A DNA stretch of 7,176 nucleotides from Methanosarcinales archaeon (GCA_025464345.1 JAODGP010000105.1:1-7176), one strand, 5' to 3'. Shown: positions 1 to 6,693, counted from the stretch's first letter. Made by a program: numbers and translations. Notes: a model not told the origin generated them from the sequence alone.

Positions 1-50
1 AACTTTTCACCAGGATATACACCTATCATATGCTTACACCACTCCTCCAT
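1..50 (-). CDS. Possible 5' end of a divergent gene, product unknown (partial)
   Basis: On the minus strand an ATG at 50-48 opens a frame that stays open to the window edge, reading MEEWCKHMIGVYPGEK (16 complete codons). Only this stub is visible, so no function can be given. A second in-frame ATG (residue 8, at 29-27) has purine-rich GGAGGAGTGGTG sequence upstream that could act as a ribosome binding site, so the true start might be MIGVYPGEK. A TATA-like A/T tract (82-95, minus strand) sits about 38 bases upstream of the first ATG, which would suit a very short leader. Sixteen open codons can occur by chance; the support is the promoter-like tract and the divergent position opposite gatD. 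Confidence 0.3.
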   Translation of the reverse strand, partial: MEEWCKHMIGVYPGEK

Positions 51-81
51 CGGATGTATTGTTTTTTGTAAGATATAGGGC

Positions 82-95
82 TATTTAAATTTTTA
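82..95 (-). promoter_or_regulatory. Candidate TATA box for the left-edge minus-strand gene
   Basis: The minus strand reads AAAAATTTAAATAG here. It is centred about 38 bases upstream of the ATG at 50. With the usual archaeal TATA-to-start distance of about 25 bases, transcription would begin near 62 and give a roughly 12-base leader. The element is nearly symmetric, so its direction is uncertain. Confidence 0.3.
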
Positions 96-211
96 GGTTA
101 TACAGCATATGGGTGAAGAGAGATTAAAAAGCACTCTTCCGGATTTTCCGATACCCCCGCTTTAGTAAAACCTCTTTTAAGATTGTAACCACAACTTTTT
201 CATCCCGGGCA

Positions 212-221
212 TTTATATTTT
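212..221 (+). promoter_or_regulatory. Candidate TATA box of gatD
   Basis: TTTATATTTT lies about 45 bases before the gatD ATG at 262. Transcription would begin near 241-243, leaving a leader of about 20 bases. That leader contains a weak GGTG Shine-Dalgarno core (252-255) six bases before the ATG. This spacing supports ATG 262 over the in-frame GTG at 253, which would overlap the ribosome binding site. Confidence 0.5.
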
Positions 222-261
222 ATGAACCCAATAGTGTAATTAAGCGAGTCTGGTGTTTTTT

Positions 262-1560
262 ATGGAACCGGGTGTACGTGTGCGGATAAAGAAGGACAAA
301 GCCACTTATGAAGGTATTGTGATGCCTTCTGCAACGGATAACATAGTACTCAAGCTTGATAGTGGCTATAACATAGGTATAAGCCCGGAAAATGCCAGTA
401 TAGAGGTGATAGAGCGCCATAAGAGCGAGCCAAAAATAGCGGCTGTGGAGGAGTTAACGCCGAAGGAAGGCTTGCCACGGCTATCTATCCTCTCTACCGG
501 CGGCACGATAGCGTCACGTGTGGATTACAGAACCGGTGCGGTCTCTCCACAGTTCTCTACCACGGATATTCTTGATGCGATACCTGAGCTGGGTGAGATT
601 GCGAATATAAGTGGCAGGGTGATTTACAGCATACTCAGCGAGAACATGCGTGCATCTTACTGGAAATCACTCGCTAAGGAGGTCTATAACGATATAAAGA
701 ACGGAGCTTATGGCGTTATCGTGACACATGGCACGGACACGATGGGCTATACCGCGTCCGCTCTATCGTTTATGGTACGTACACCTGTGCCTGTGGTGCT
801 CGTGGGCTCACAGCGCAGTTCTGACCGCCCATCGAGCGATGCTGTAATGAATGCAATCTGTGCAGCGGAAGTGGCATGCAGCGACCTTTCGGAAGTGGTC
901 GTCGTCATGCATGGTAGCACATCCGACGATTTCTGCTATATCCATAGAGGCACGAAAGTGAGGAAGATGCATACATCTGCACGTAACGCATTCCAGTCGG
1001 TGAACACCACACCCATAGGGAAGGTGCATTACACCGCTTCCGATATATCCATGTTGAGGGTTGAGTTTTTAGCAGAGCACGGGCATCGTGGTGATAGAGC
1101 TCTGGAATTGCATGCCGAACTCGAAGAGAGATGCGCACTCGTTAAGTTCTATCCCGGTGCGGAACCTGATATAATAGATTATCTGGTGGAGCGAGGCAAT
1201 AGGGGCATTGTACTGGAAGGCACAGGTCTGGGTCATGTCTCCGCGGACTGGATACCCCATCTTGAGCGAGTGATAAGGGAGGGCATACCCGTCGTGATGA
1301 CCTCACAGTGCCTCTACGGCACGGTCTGCGACCGTGTGTATGATACCGGGCGTGACCTGATACGTGCGGGTGTGATAGAGGGCATGGATATGTTACCAGA
1401 GACCGCACTGGTGAAGTTGATGTGGGTACTGGCACATACAGACGATATGGATGCGGTGAGACGGCTGATGCAGACGAACATAGCAGGAGAAATAACAGAC
1501 AGACGCTCAGTGTTTTATGGACCGCCGTCTGGCGATCTCCATCTCGGCTGTCTGCTTTGA
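262..1560 (+). CDS. gatD: Glutamyl-tRNA(Gln) amidotransferase subunit D (GatD)
   Basis: A 432-aa cytoplasmic protein, about the usual size for archaeal GatD. GatD is the asparaginase-like subunit of GatDE: it releases ammonia from glutamine, and GatE uses it to convert Glu-tRNA(Gln) to Gln-tRNA(Gln). Residues 1-50 (GVRVRIKKDKATYEG) match the small N-terminal beta-barrel that separates GatD from plain asparaginases. The type I/II asparaginase fold starts near residue 73. By alignment with asparaginase motifs, the catalytic residues are T82 in STGGTIAS (78-85), T158 and D159 in THGTDTM (155-161), and K235 in VRKMHTS. All are present, so the enzyme looks active. The C-terminal LEGTGLGH and TSQCLYGTV stretches are also conserved. 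The final residues after EITDRRS form a tail read from DNA that overlaps the convergent helicase gene by 54 bp. ATG 262 is preferred to GTG 253. No gatE is in the window; GatE is commonly encoded elsewhere. Confidence 0.95.
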   Translation: MEPGVRVRIKKDKATYEGIVMPSATDNIVLKLDSGYNIGISPENASIEVIERHKSEPKIAAVEELTPKEGLPRLSILSTGGTIASRVDYRTGAVSPQFSTTDILDAIPELGEIANISGRVIYSILSENMRASYWKSLAKEVYNDIKNGAYGVIVTHGTDTMGYTASALSFMVRTPVPVVLVGSQRSSDRPSSDAVMNAICAAEVACSDLSEVVVVMHGSTSDDFCYIHRGTKVRKMHTSARNAFQSVNTTPIGKVHYTASDISMLRVEFLAEHGHRGDRALELHAELEERCALVKFYPGAEPDIIDYLVERGNRGIVLEGTGLGHVSADWIPHLERVIREGIPVVMTSQCLYGTVCDRVYDTGRDLIRAGVIEGMDMLPETALVKLMWVLAHTDDMDAVRRLMQTNIAGEITDRRSVFYGPPSGDLHLGCLL

Positions 1561-2853
1561 CACCACCTCGTAGAGAATTGCGAGCTTGCCTGCGCGTTTG
1601 CGTAACAGTCTACCCAGCCGCTGCTTGTATTCGCGTTTACTACCGCTCCCGCTGAGTATAACGCCAACAGAAGCATCAGGCACGTCAATGCCCTCCTCCA
1701 GCACCTTTGAGGTCACTATAACGTTATATATACCCCGCCGGAACCGTTCCAGAATCTCCGCTCGCTCCTCGCCCGGCGTCGTATGTGTGATAGCGGGTAT
1801 GAGGAACCGCTTTGAGATCTCATAGACCAGTGAATTATGTTCGGTGAATATGATCATGCGTTCGTGTAAGTGCCGGTCAAGGATCTCAGCCAGTGCATCC
1901 AGCTTCGATCTGGAGTTCAAAGCGATATTACGTGCGCGATTGCGAGCAATTAGCGCCTCTCGCGCTTCCGCATCCCGTCCACTGCGCATCACAATCCGCC
2001 GTCTGAAATCGTCACGCGATTTGAGTATTATATGCTTCCTCTTGAGGAAATTTGTGAATATCGAGTGGTATTTCTCGTATTCGAGCCGCTCAGCCGTGGT
2101 CAGTTCCGTGACTATCTTCACAGTCTTGTATTCTGCCAGGTGCTTACCCCTCAGATGGTTCAGCTCTATCTCATAGACTTTCCCGCCAACGAGCCGGTTC
2201 AGTTCTTCATGCAAGCCGTCCTCACGCTCATACGTGGCGGTCAGTCCCAGCCGATAGGGCGCGATGAACATCTCCGCTATGCTCGCATAACCGGGTGATG
2301 GTAGATGATGTACCTCATCGAAGATGATGAACATGAACCGGTTTCCGAGTTCTTCCGCCCTGAGATACGCGGTATCATAAGTTGAAACGGTTACGGGTTC
2401 CATTACGTGCTCCTTGCCACTGTATGTCCCGATCTGGAGTCCGAAAGTAGCTTCCAGCTCGGTCTTCCATTGACGTACCAGTTCTAACGTTGGCGCTACC
2501 ACCAGTGTGGGTACATTCAACTCTTCGATCGCTTTCAAACCTATCACGGTCTTGCCCGCGCCGGTAGGCAGTACCAGAACACCGGTCTTTGTTCGCAGCC
2601 ATGTGTCAAGTGCTTCTCTCTGATACCTGCGCAGTTGCAGCCTGGAACTCAAATGCGGTGGCATGGGTACCAGATCGCGGGCTTTATCCTCGTAATCAAT
2701 GCCAGAACTCTTGAGATACTCTATTAAATCACGGTAGAATAGAGCCATACACCGGTAACAGCCGCTTCGACTATCCCATACAGTATGCGGCAGTTTGAAA
2801 TTGCTGTAAACCGTGATGGTACCCCTCTCATAGCCCAATCGTATTTTCACCAT
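1507..2853 (-). CDS. xpb: XPB/Rad25-type superfamily 2 DNA helicase
   Basis: A 448-aa ATP-dependent helicase/translocase of the archaeal XPB family, which is linked to DNA repair and opening and is often paired with the Bax1 nuclease (not seen here). The order fits archaeal XPB: an N-terminal damage-recognition-like region (about 1-65); LRRYQREALDTW (74-85); Walker A LPTGAGKT (95-102); motif Ia APTLELVRQW; DEVHH (179-183); LTAT (204-207) followed at once by R210-E211-D212, the RED motif typical of XPB; a thumb-like insert (about 235-310); a second RecA domain with VLEEGIDVPDA (384-394) and motif VI QRLGRLLRKR (411-420). All motifs are intact. ATG at 2853 is chosen because MVKIRLGYERG resembles family N-termini; an in-frame TTG at 2871 would add six residues taken from terminator sequence. 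No Shine-Dalgarno is visible, which suggests a leaderless or very short-leader mRNA. It follows the hdrA pair on the same strand, 33 bases away, beyond a terminator. Confidence 0.93.
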   Translation of the reverse strand: MVKIRLGYERGTITVYSNFKLPHTVWDSRSGCYRCMALFYRDLIEYLKSSGIDYEDKARDLVPMPPHLSSRLQLRRYQREALDTWLRTKTGVLVLPTGAGKTVIGLKAIEELNVPTLVVAPTLELVRQWKTELEATFGLQIGTYSGKEHVMEPVTVSTYDTAYLRAEELGNRFMFIIFDEVHHLPSPGYASIAEMFIAPYRLGLTATYEREDGLHEELNRLVGGKVYEIELNHLRGKHLAEYKTVKIVTELTTAERLEYEKYHSIFTNFLKRKHIILKSRDDFRRRIVMRSGRDAEAREALIARNRARNIALNSRSKLDALAEILDRHLHERMIIFTEHNSLVYEISKRFLIPAITHTTPGEERAEILERFRRGIYNVIVTSKVLEEGIDVPDASVGVILSGSGSKREYKQRLGRLLRKRAGKLAILYEVVSKQTAEMEIARRRSIKH

Positions 2854-2869
2854 TGAGCATGTGGTCAAC

Positions 2870-2928
2870 AAAAAAGAAAAAAGGTTTTATTCCTGTTCCG
2901 CCTGTGGCGATGCGTGAGGAACAGGAAT
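2870..2928 (-). terminator. Hairpin plus T-tract terminator of the hdrA operon
   Basis: On the minus strand GGAACAGGAAT (2899-2889) pairs perfectly with ATTCCTGTTCC (2928-2918), giving an 11-bp stem with an 18-base loop. After a short AAACC it is followed by TTTTTTCTTTTTTG (2882-2869). The stem spans the last codons and stop of the long hdrA gene. Archaeal RNA polymerase terminates at oligo-T tracts, so the T-rich run alone would be enough; the stem makes it resemble a bacterial intrinsic terminator. It would partly insulate the helicase gene from hdrA transcription. Confidence 0.65.
2884..2894 (-). promoter_or_regulatory. Weak candidate TATA box for the helicase
   Basis: The minus strand reads AGGAATAAAAC, centred about 36 bases before the helicase ATG at 2853. 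Transcription from it would start near 2862 and give a nearly leaderless mRNA, consistent with the absence of a Shine-Dalgarno. It overlaps the terminator stem, and such A/T-rich sequence is common at stop codons, so this is only a suggestion. Confidence 0.2.
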
Positions 2929-5043
2929 TGTTGTCGTAAGAGCATCTATCTGTGCATACACCTGCCGGTCACGATAATGCTTCATTGTTATCGCTCCCGA
3001 TGGACATATCGCGTTACAACCACCGCAACCCTTGCATATCGCCTCGTTCACCGTCATCACATGCTTCACCTCGTCAAATACGGGCGCACCAAACGGGCAT
3101 GTCAGTTCACAGCACCGGCAGCCTATACATAGCGCTTCGTCCACCTCTGCAATTGCAGTCTCTATCTTCGCCTTACCAAGCACCAGGTATACGAGTGCGC
3201 CAGCGGCTGCCGCTTTGCCCTGGGCTATACTGTCTGTTATATCCTTGGGACTCACACAGCAGCCTGCAATGAAGACCCCGTCTATGGCGGTATCCACGGG
3301 TCTAAGCTTCGGATGCGCCTCCAGCAGGAACTCATCCGCAGACTTGGAGAGCTTTAGCATGTCCACTACATGCTCCACCCCGTTGTTCGGAACCAGTCCG
3401 ACACCAAGCACCACGAGGTCTGCTTCAAGCTCAACCGGTTCGCCAAGCATCGTATCCTCCGCTCTTACCACGATCCTATCACCGTCCGGCTTCTTATATA
3501 TCTCAGCCGGGAGCCCTCTCAAATATTGCACTCCCTCCTGCTTCACCTGATCATAGAACTCTTCAAAGCCCTTGCCGAACGCTCTCACATCCTGGTAACA
3601 GACCGTCACATTCGCATCAGGTAGCTTCTCCTTCACCATGTGTGCCTGTTTCGCTAAATACATACAGCAGATTCGTGAACAGTACTCGTTGCCCACCTGC
3701 TTGTTCCGTGAGCCCACACAGCTTATGAACACCACATCCTTCGGCTCTTTGCCGTTTATCAATATCTTGCCACCGGTTGGTCCATCAGGCGCAGCCAGCC
3801 GCTCAAACTCCAGACCTGTTATCACATTTGGATACACACCGTGCTTGTACTCCGGTACCAGTCCCGGATCTATGGTATCATAGCCGGTTGCCACTATTAT
3901 CGTACCAACCGTGAATTCTTCAATGCGTTCCTGCTCGGTGAAATCAATTGCCCCTTCTGGGCATGCATTTACACATGGCGGGACTTCCTTGCCCTCTCTT
4001 ATCGTTTCAAGCGTCGCACTACCGCATTTACCGTCCTTCAGTAACGCACAGTTCTCATTATCCACGACATACGCAGGCGGTACCGCAAAGGGGAATGGTA
4101 TGTAAATCGCACTTCTGGTACTCAACCCCTCATCATATTCCTTTGGTATATCCCTGACCGGGCAAGCCTCTGCACATTTGTTACAGCCCGTGCACCTGGC
4201 TACATCAACATATCGCGCCTTCCTCCGTACCTTGACCGTGTAATTACCTATATACCCACTTATATCCTCGACCTCCGAGTATGCCAGCAGCTGGATATTG
4301 GGATGTGCACCGATATCAATCATTCGAGGAGTAATCAACGAAGTAGGGCGTTCAAGCGTGGGGAAAGTCCTGCTCAATTGTGCTACATGCCCGCCGATTG
4401 ACGGCTCCTTCTCCACAAGATACACCTTAAAACCGCCATTTGCTATATCAAGTGCGGCATACATGCCGGCTATGCCACCACCAATCACGAGTGCGGCAGG
4501 CGCTACCGGTACTTCCTTCTCTGCTAATGGCTCCAGCAAGCTGCATCGTGCCACAGCACTCCGTACCAGCTCCTTTGCTTTATCCGTCGCTTTATCTGGG
4601 TAGTCAACATGTGGCCACGAACAGTGCTCCCGTATATTCGCCATCTCGTAATAGTAAGGATTCAATCCAGAATCAGCACAGGTCTTTCTGAACGTGGGCT
4701 CGTGCATTCGCGGTGAACACGATGCCACTATCACCCTGTTCACTCTGTCCTCTGCCAGGTCCTTCCTTATCAAATCCTGACCCGGATCCGAGCACATGAA
4801 TATATAGTGTCGTGCCAGTGCCACATTCGGTAATGTTGCCGCATACTTCATCACTGCCTCCACGTCCACCGACATCTTTATGTTTATACCACAATGGCAG
4901 ACATAAACGCCAATCCGTAGCGCTTCTTTCGGTGCATCGTATGCAACACCCTTCACGAAGCCCTGCATCGGCACTTTTGTATAGTCGTATTCACTCACCT
5001 GCGCCTCTTCTACATTCTCATCTTTTGCTTCTTCTTCGACCAT
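2887..5043 (-). CDS. hdrA: HdrA-like flavo-iron-sulfur protein, long paralog lacking the DCxxC loop cysteines
   Basis: A 718-aa protein of the heterodisulfide reductase subunit A family, the FAD-bearing electron-bifurcating or confurcating hub of cytoplasmic Hdr complexes. Domains in order: an acidic extension (1-43); the HdrA N-terminal Fe-S domain with VCHCGIN (C49, C51), C84 and C109; an FAD-binding thioredoxin-reductase-like domain from GGGIAG (188-193); an inserted ferredoxin with C284/C287/C290/C294 and C332/C340/C357/C361; the conserved CVGSR and YCSRICCMYLAKQA stretches (C442, C455, C459, C460); and a C-terminal double [4Fe-4S] ferredoxin (C639/C642/C645/C649 and C670/C673/C676/C680, plus extra C644). 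Odd point: the loop after the FAD site reads TFPTLERPTSLITP, with R232 and S235 where family members, including its neighbour, have the cysteines of DCxxC. It is second in an operon, 10 bases after the short paralog, with an AGGGGGTGA ribosome binding site before ATG 5043. No hdrB or hdrC is nearby, so its partners are unknown. Confidence 0.93.
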   Translation of the reverse strand: MVEEEAKDENVEEAQVSEYDYTKVPMQGFVKGVAYDAPKEALRIGVYVCHCGINIKMSVDVEAVMKYAATLPNVALARHYIFMCSDPGQDLIRKDLAEDRVNRVIVASCSPRMHEPTFRKTCADSGLNPYYYEMANIREHCSWPHVDYPDKATDKAKELVRSAVARCSLLEPLAEKEVPVAPAALVIGGGIAGMYAALDIANGGFKVYLVEKEPSIGGHVAQLSRTFPTLERPTSLITPRMIDIGAHPNIQLLAYSEVEDISGYIGNYTVKVRRKARYVDVARCTGCNKCAEACPVRDIPKEYDEGLSTRSAIYIPFPFAVPPAYVVDNENCALLKDGKCGSATLETIREGKEVPPCVNACPEGAIDFTEQERIEEFTVGTIIVATGYDTIDPGLVPEYKHGVYPNVITGLEFERLAAPDGPTGGKILINGKEPKDVVFISCVGSRNKQVGNEYCSRICCMYLAKQAHMVKEKLPDANVTVCYQDVRAFGKGFEEFYDQVKQEGVQYLRGLPAEIYKKPDGDRIVVRAEDTMLGEPVELEADLVVLGVGLVPNNGVEHVVDMLKLSKSADEFLLEAHPKLRPVDTAIDGVFIAGCCVSPKDITDSIAQGKAAAAGALVYLVLGKAKIETAIAEVDEALCIGCRCCELTCPFGAPVFDEVKHVMTVNEAICKGCGGCNAICPSGAITMKHYRDRQVYAQIDALTTTIPVPHASPQAEQE

Positions 5044-5046
5044 ATT

Positions 5047-5055
5047 TCACCCCCT
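5047..5055 (-). promoter_or_regulatory. Strong ribosome binding site of the long hdrA gene
   Basis: The minus strand reads AGGGGGTGA immediately before AAT-ATG (start at 5043). It overlaps the TAG stop of the upstream short hdrA. This placement fixes the start codon and indicates coupled translation of the pair, useful if the two products are needed in equal amounts. Confidence 0.7.
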
Positions 5056-6646
5056 ATTTTGTTGCTATTTGCGCCGCCATCTCACGGAGCGAGTGGCATC
5101 CCACGCACATCTCCTCCTCTATCTCCGCAACTGAGGGTCTTATCTTTGCTTTACCACCCGCGAGTAGCGATAACAGAGCAGCAGCTGCCGCTTTGCCCTG
5201 GGCTACACTGTCCGGTATATCCTTTGGTCCCTGCGCACAGCCGGTTACAAACACTCCTTCCACCTCGGTATCCACAGGTCTCAGCTTCGGATGCGCCTCT
5301 TTCGCGAATCTGTCAACCGTTTGGGATATACCGAGCATCTCAAAGAGTTTCTCCGAACCTTCACTCGGTCTCAACCCGACGCCAAGAACCACAAGATCCG
5401 CTTCAAGCTCGTATGCCTCGCCCAGCATCGTATCTTCCGCACGCACCACTACACGGTCACTGCCCGGTTTCCTGTATATCTCCGCGGCAAGCCCTCTACG
5501 ATAGTTGATACCCTCTTCCTTCACTCTATCATAGAACTCCTCAAAACCCTTGCCAAATGCCCTCACATCCTGATATAAAATTGTTATGTTACAGTCAGGG
5601 ACCTTCTCCTTCAGTAAATGCGCCTGTTTCGCTAAATACATACAGCATACCCTTGAACAATACTCATACCCCGTCTGCTTGTTACGTGAGCCCACGCAGG
5701 ATATGAATACCGCATCCTCTGGCTCTTTACCGTTTACCTGTATCTTACCCATCGTCGGTCCACTGGCTGACGAGAATCGCTCAAACTCAAGCCCGTGTAT
5801 CACATTCGGGTACACACCATACTTGTATTCCGGAGATACCTGCGGGTCTATGACGTCATAGCCGGTTGCCACAATTATACCGCCGACGTTCAATTCAATT
5901 ATCTCGTCCTTCATGTCGTGCCTGATTGCATTCGCGTCACATGCAAGCACGCAGGGTGGTGCCTCATCCTTCGTCACTTCCTCGCCCCTCTCACGCTTCT
6001 TCACCGCCTCTATCGTGCTTTCAAGCGTTGCCTTACCACACTTGCCTCTCTTCACCATCAGACAGTTCTCTCCATCAACCGTGTATATCGCCGGTATTGC
6101 GAACGGAAAAGGTCGGTAGATAGCACTCCTCTTCATCAAGCCCAGATCAAACTCGTTCGGGAATCGGTTCTTCAATCTACAGGCGTCGGCACATAACGAG
6201 CACCCGGTACATTTATCCTCATCCACATACCGGGCTTTCTTCAACACCTTCACCTTGAAATTCCCAACCGAGCCTTCCACTCCTACCACTTCAGAATAAC
6301 TCAGTAAATCTATGTTGGGATGTGCACCCACATCCACCATCCTCGGTGTTAATATGCATGCCGAACAATCGAGTGTTGGGAACGTCTTATCAAGTTGTGC
6401 CATGTGCCCGCCGATAGAAGGCGTCCTCTCAACCAGATGCACCTTAAAGCCCGCCTCCGCTATGTCCAGTGCTGCATACATGCCCGCTATACCGCCGCCG
6501 ATCACCAGTGCTTCTGGAACCACATTCACCTCCTTCTCGTGTACCTCTCCAAGGAATTTCTGCTCCACCTCGCCCTTTATCGTCATCATCACCTGCTTGG
6601 CTGGATCTTCAACCTCCTCTCCTTTAACCTCAGCTTCCGTCGCCAT
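5054..6646 (-). CDS. hdrA: HdrA-like flavoprotein, short paralog without N-terminal domain and C-terminal ferredoxins
   Basis: A 530-aa HdrA-family protein, clearly paralogous to its downstream neighbour: in the segment starting EAHPKLRPVDT, 37 of 53 residues are identical. It begins with a charged 45-residue leader directly before the FAD-binding GGGIAG (50-55), so the family's cysteine-rich N-terminal domain is absent. The loop TFPTLDCSACILTP keeps C94 and C97, which the long paralog has lost. The inserted ferredoxin is present (C146/C149/C152/C156 and C195/C203/C232/C236), with a small charged insertion around 216-229. CVGSR (C317) and YCSRVCCMYLAKQA (C330, C334, C335) are also present. 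The C-terminus stops at MCVGCHSLREMAAQIATK, only the first CxxC (C514, C517) of the usual double ferredoxin, so at most a vestige remains. A GAGGTGGAG ribosome binding site precedes ATG 6646. It is the first gene of the operon. Intact FAD motifs argue against a decaying pseudogene. Confidence 0.92.
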   Translation of the reverse strand: MATEAEVKGEEVEDPAKQVMMTIKGEVEQKFLGEVHEKEVNVVPEALVIGGGIAGMYAALDIAEAGFKVHLVERTPSIGGHMAQLDKTFPTLDCSACILTPRMVDVGAHPNIDLLSYSEVVGVEGSVGNFKVKVLKKARYVDEDKCTGCSLCADACRLKNRFPNEFDLGLMKRSAIYRPFPFAIPAIYTVDGENCLMVKRGKCGKATLESTIEAVKKRERGEEVTKDEAPPCVLACDANAIRHDMKDEIIELNVGGIIVATGYDVIDPQVSPEYKYGVYPNVIHGLEFERFSSASGPTMGKIQVNGKEPEDAVFISCVGSRNKQTGYEYCSRVCCMYLAKQAHLLKEKVPDCNITILYQDVRAFGKGFEEFYDRVKEEGINYRRGLAAEIYRKPGSDRVVVRAEDTMLGEAYELEADLVVLGVGLRPSEGSEKLFEMLGISQTVDRFAKEAHPKLRPVDTEVEGVFVTGCAQGPKDIPDSVAQGKAAAAALLSLLAGGKAKIRPSVAEIEEEMCVGCHSLREMAAQIATK

Positions 6647-6650
6647 TTAT

Positions 6651-6660
6651 CTCCACCTCT
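6651..6660 (-). promoter_or_regulatory. Ribosome binding site of the short hdrA gene
   Basis: The minus strand reads AGAGGTGGAG, ending four bases before ATG 6646. It is a strong match to the archaeal Shine-Dalgarno and fixes the start. It therefore supports the view that the missing N-terminal HdrA domain is truly absent rather than mis-annotated. Confidence 0.7.
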
Positions 6661-6682
6661 TCTTTCTTAATACATCGGCTGG

Positions 6683-6693
6683 CTTTATATAAA
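6683..6693 (-). promoter_or_regulatory. Candidate TATA box of the hdrA operon
   Basis: The minus strand reads TTTATATAAAG, preceded by an A-rich stretch (AAAAAAACAAAAAA) where the BRE would lie. Transcription would start near 6660-6663, leaving a leader of about 15 bases that contains just the ribosome binding site. The core TTTATATAAA is self-complementary, but rightward no start codon sits at a matching distance. Confidence 0.6.

Larger units (their letters stand above)
51..261. other. Intergenic region between the left-edge stub and gatD
   Basis: About 210 A/T-rich bases without a convincing gene. It holds one TATA-like element near each end (82-95 minus strand, 212-221 plus strand), as expected for a divergent promoter region. 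A 6-bp inverted repeat, GAAGAG (115-120) with CTCTTC (134-139), is the only other structure noticed, and it is too short to interpret. No tRNA-like cloverleaf was seen. Confidence 0.5.

Noticed and set aside
115..139. GAAGAG/CTCTTC inverted repeat as a terminator or operator
   Set aside because: The stem is only 6 bp with a 13-base loop and no T-tract follows; this is within what chance gives in A/T-rich intergenic DNA.
253..261. GTG at 253 as the gatD start (adds Met-Phe-Phe)
   Set aside because: It overlaps the only Shine-Dalgarno-like GGTG (252-255). ATG 262 has that site at proper distance and gives the usual GatD N-terminus.
2854..2871. TTG at 2871 as the helicase start
   Set aside because: It lies in the terminator T-tract, has no ribosome binding site, and would add MLTTCS ahead of a normal-looking XPB N-terminus starting at ATG 2853.
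5093..5107. CVGCH at the end of the short HdrA as a c-type haem binding site (CxxCH)
   Set aside because: The protein has no signal peptide, HdrA is cytoplasmic, and the paralog shows this is the first CxxC of a ferredoxin motif, so haem attachment is very unlikely.
4812..5504. A 230-codon plus-strand open frame across the junction of the two hdrA genes
   Set aside because: It is antisense to two clear hdrA genes, is rich in Ser/Pro/His as expected for a shadow frame, and has no recognisable motif. The same applies to the plus-strand frames at 3032-3550, 5059-5508 and 5795-6196, and to the minus-strand frames inside gatD.
3644..5647. The repeated 26-base tract as a mobile element or recombination site
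   Set aside because: Both copies sit in the same frame at homologous codons of paralogous genes, so common descent explains them.
5054..6646. Short hdrA as a pseudogene or a frameshifted full-length HdrA
   Set aside because: It has a strong promoter and ribosome binding site, a clean start, intact FAD and inserted-ferredoxin motifs and no internal stop. The missing modules are not found in other frames upstream or downstream.
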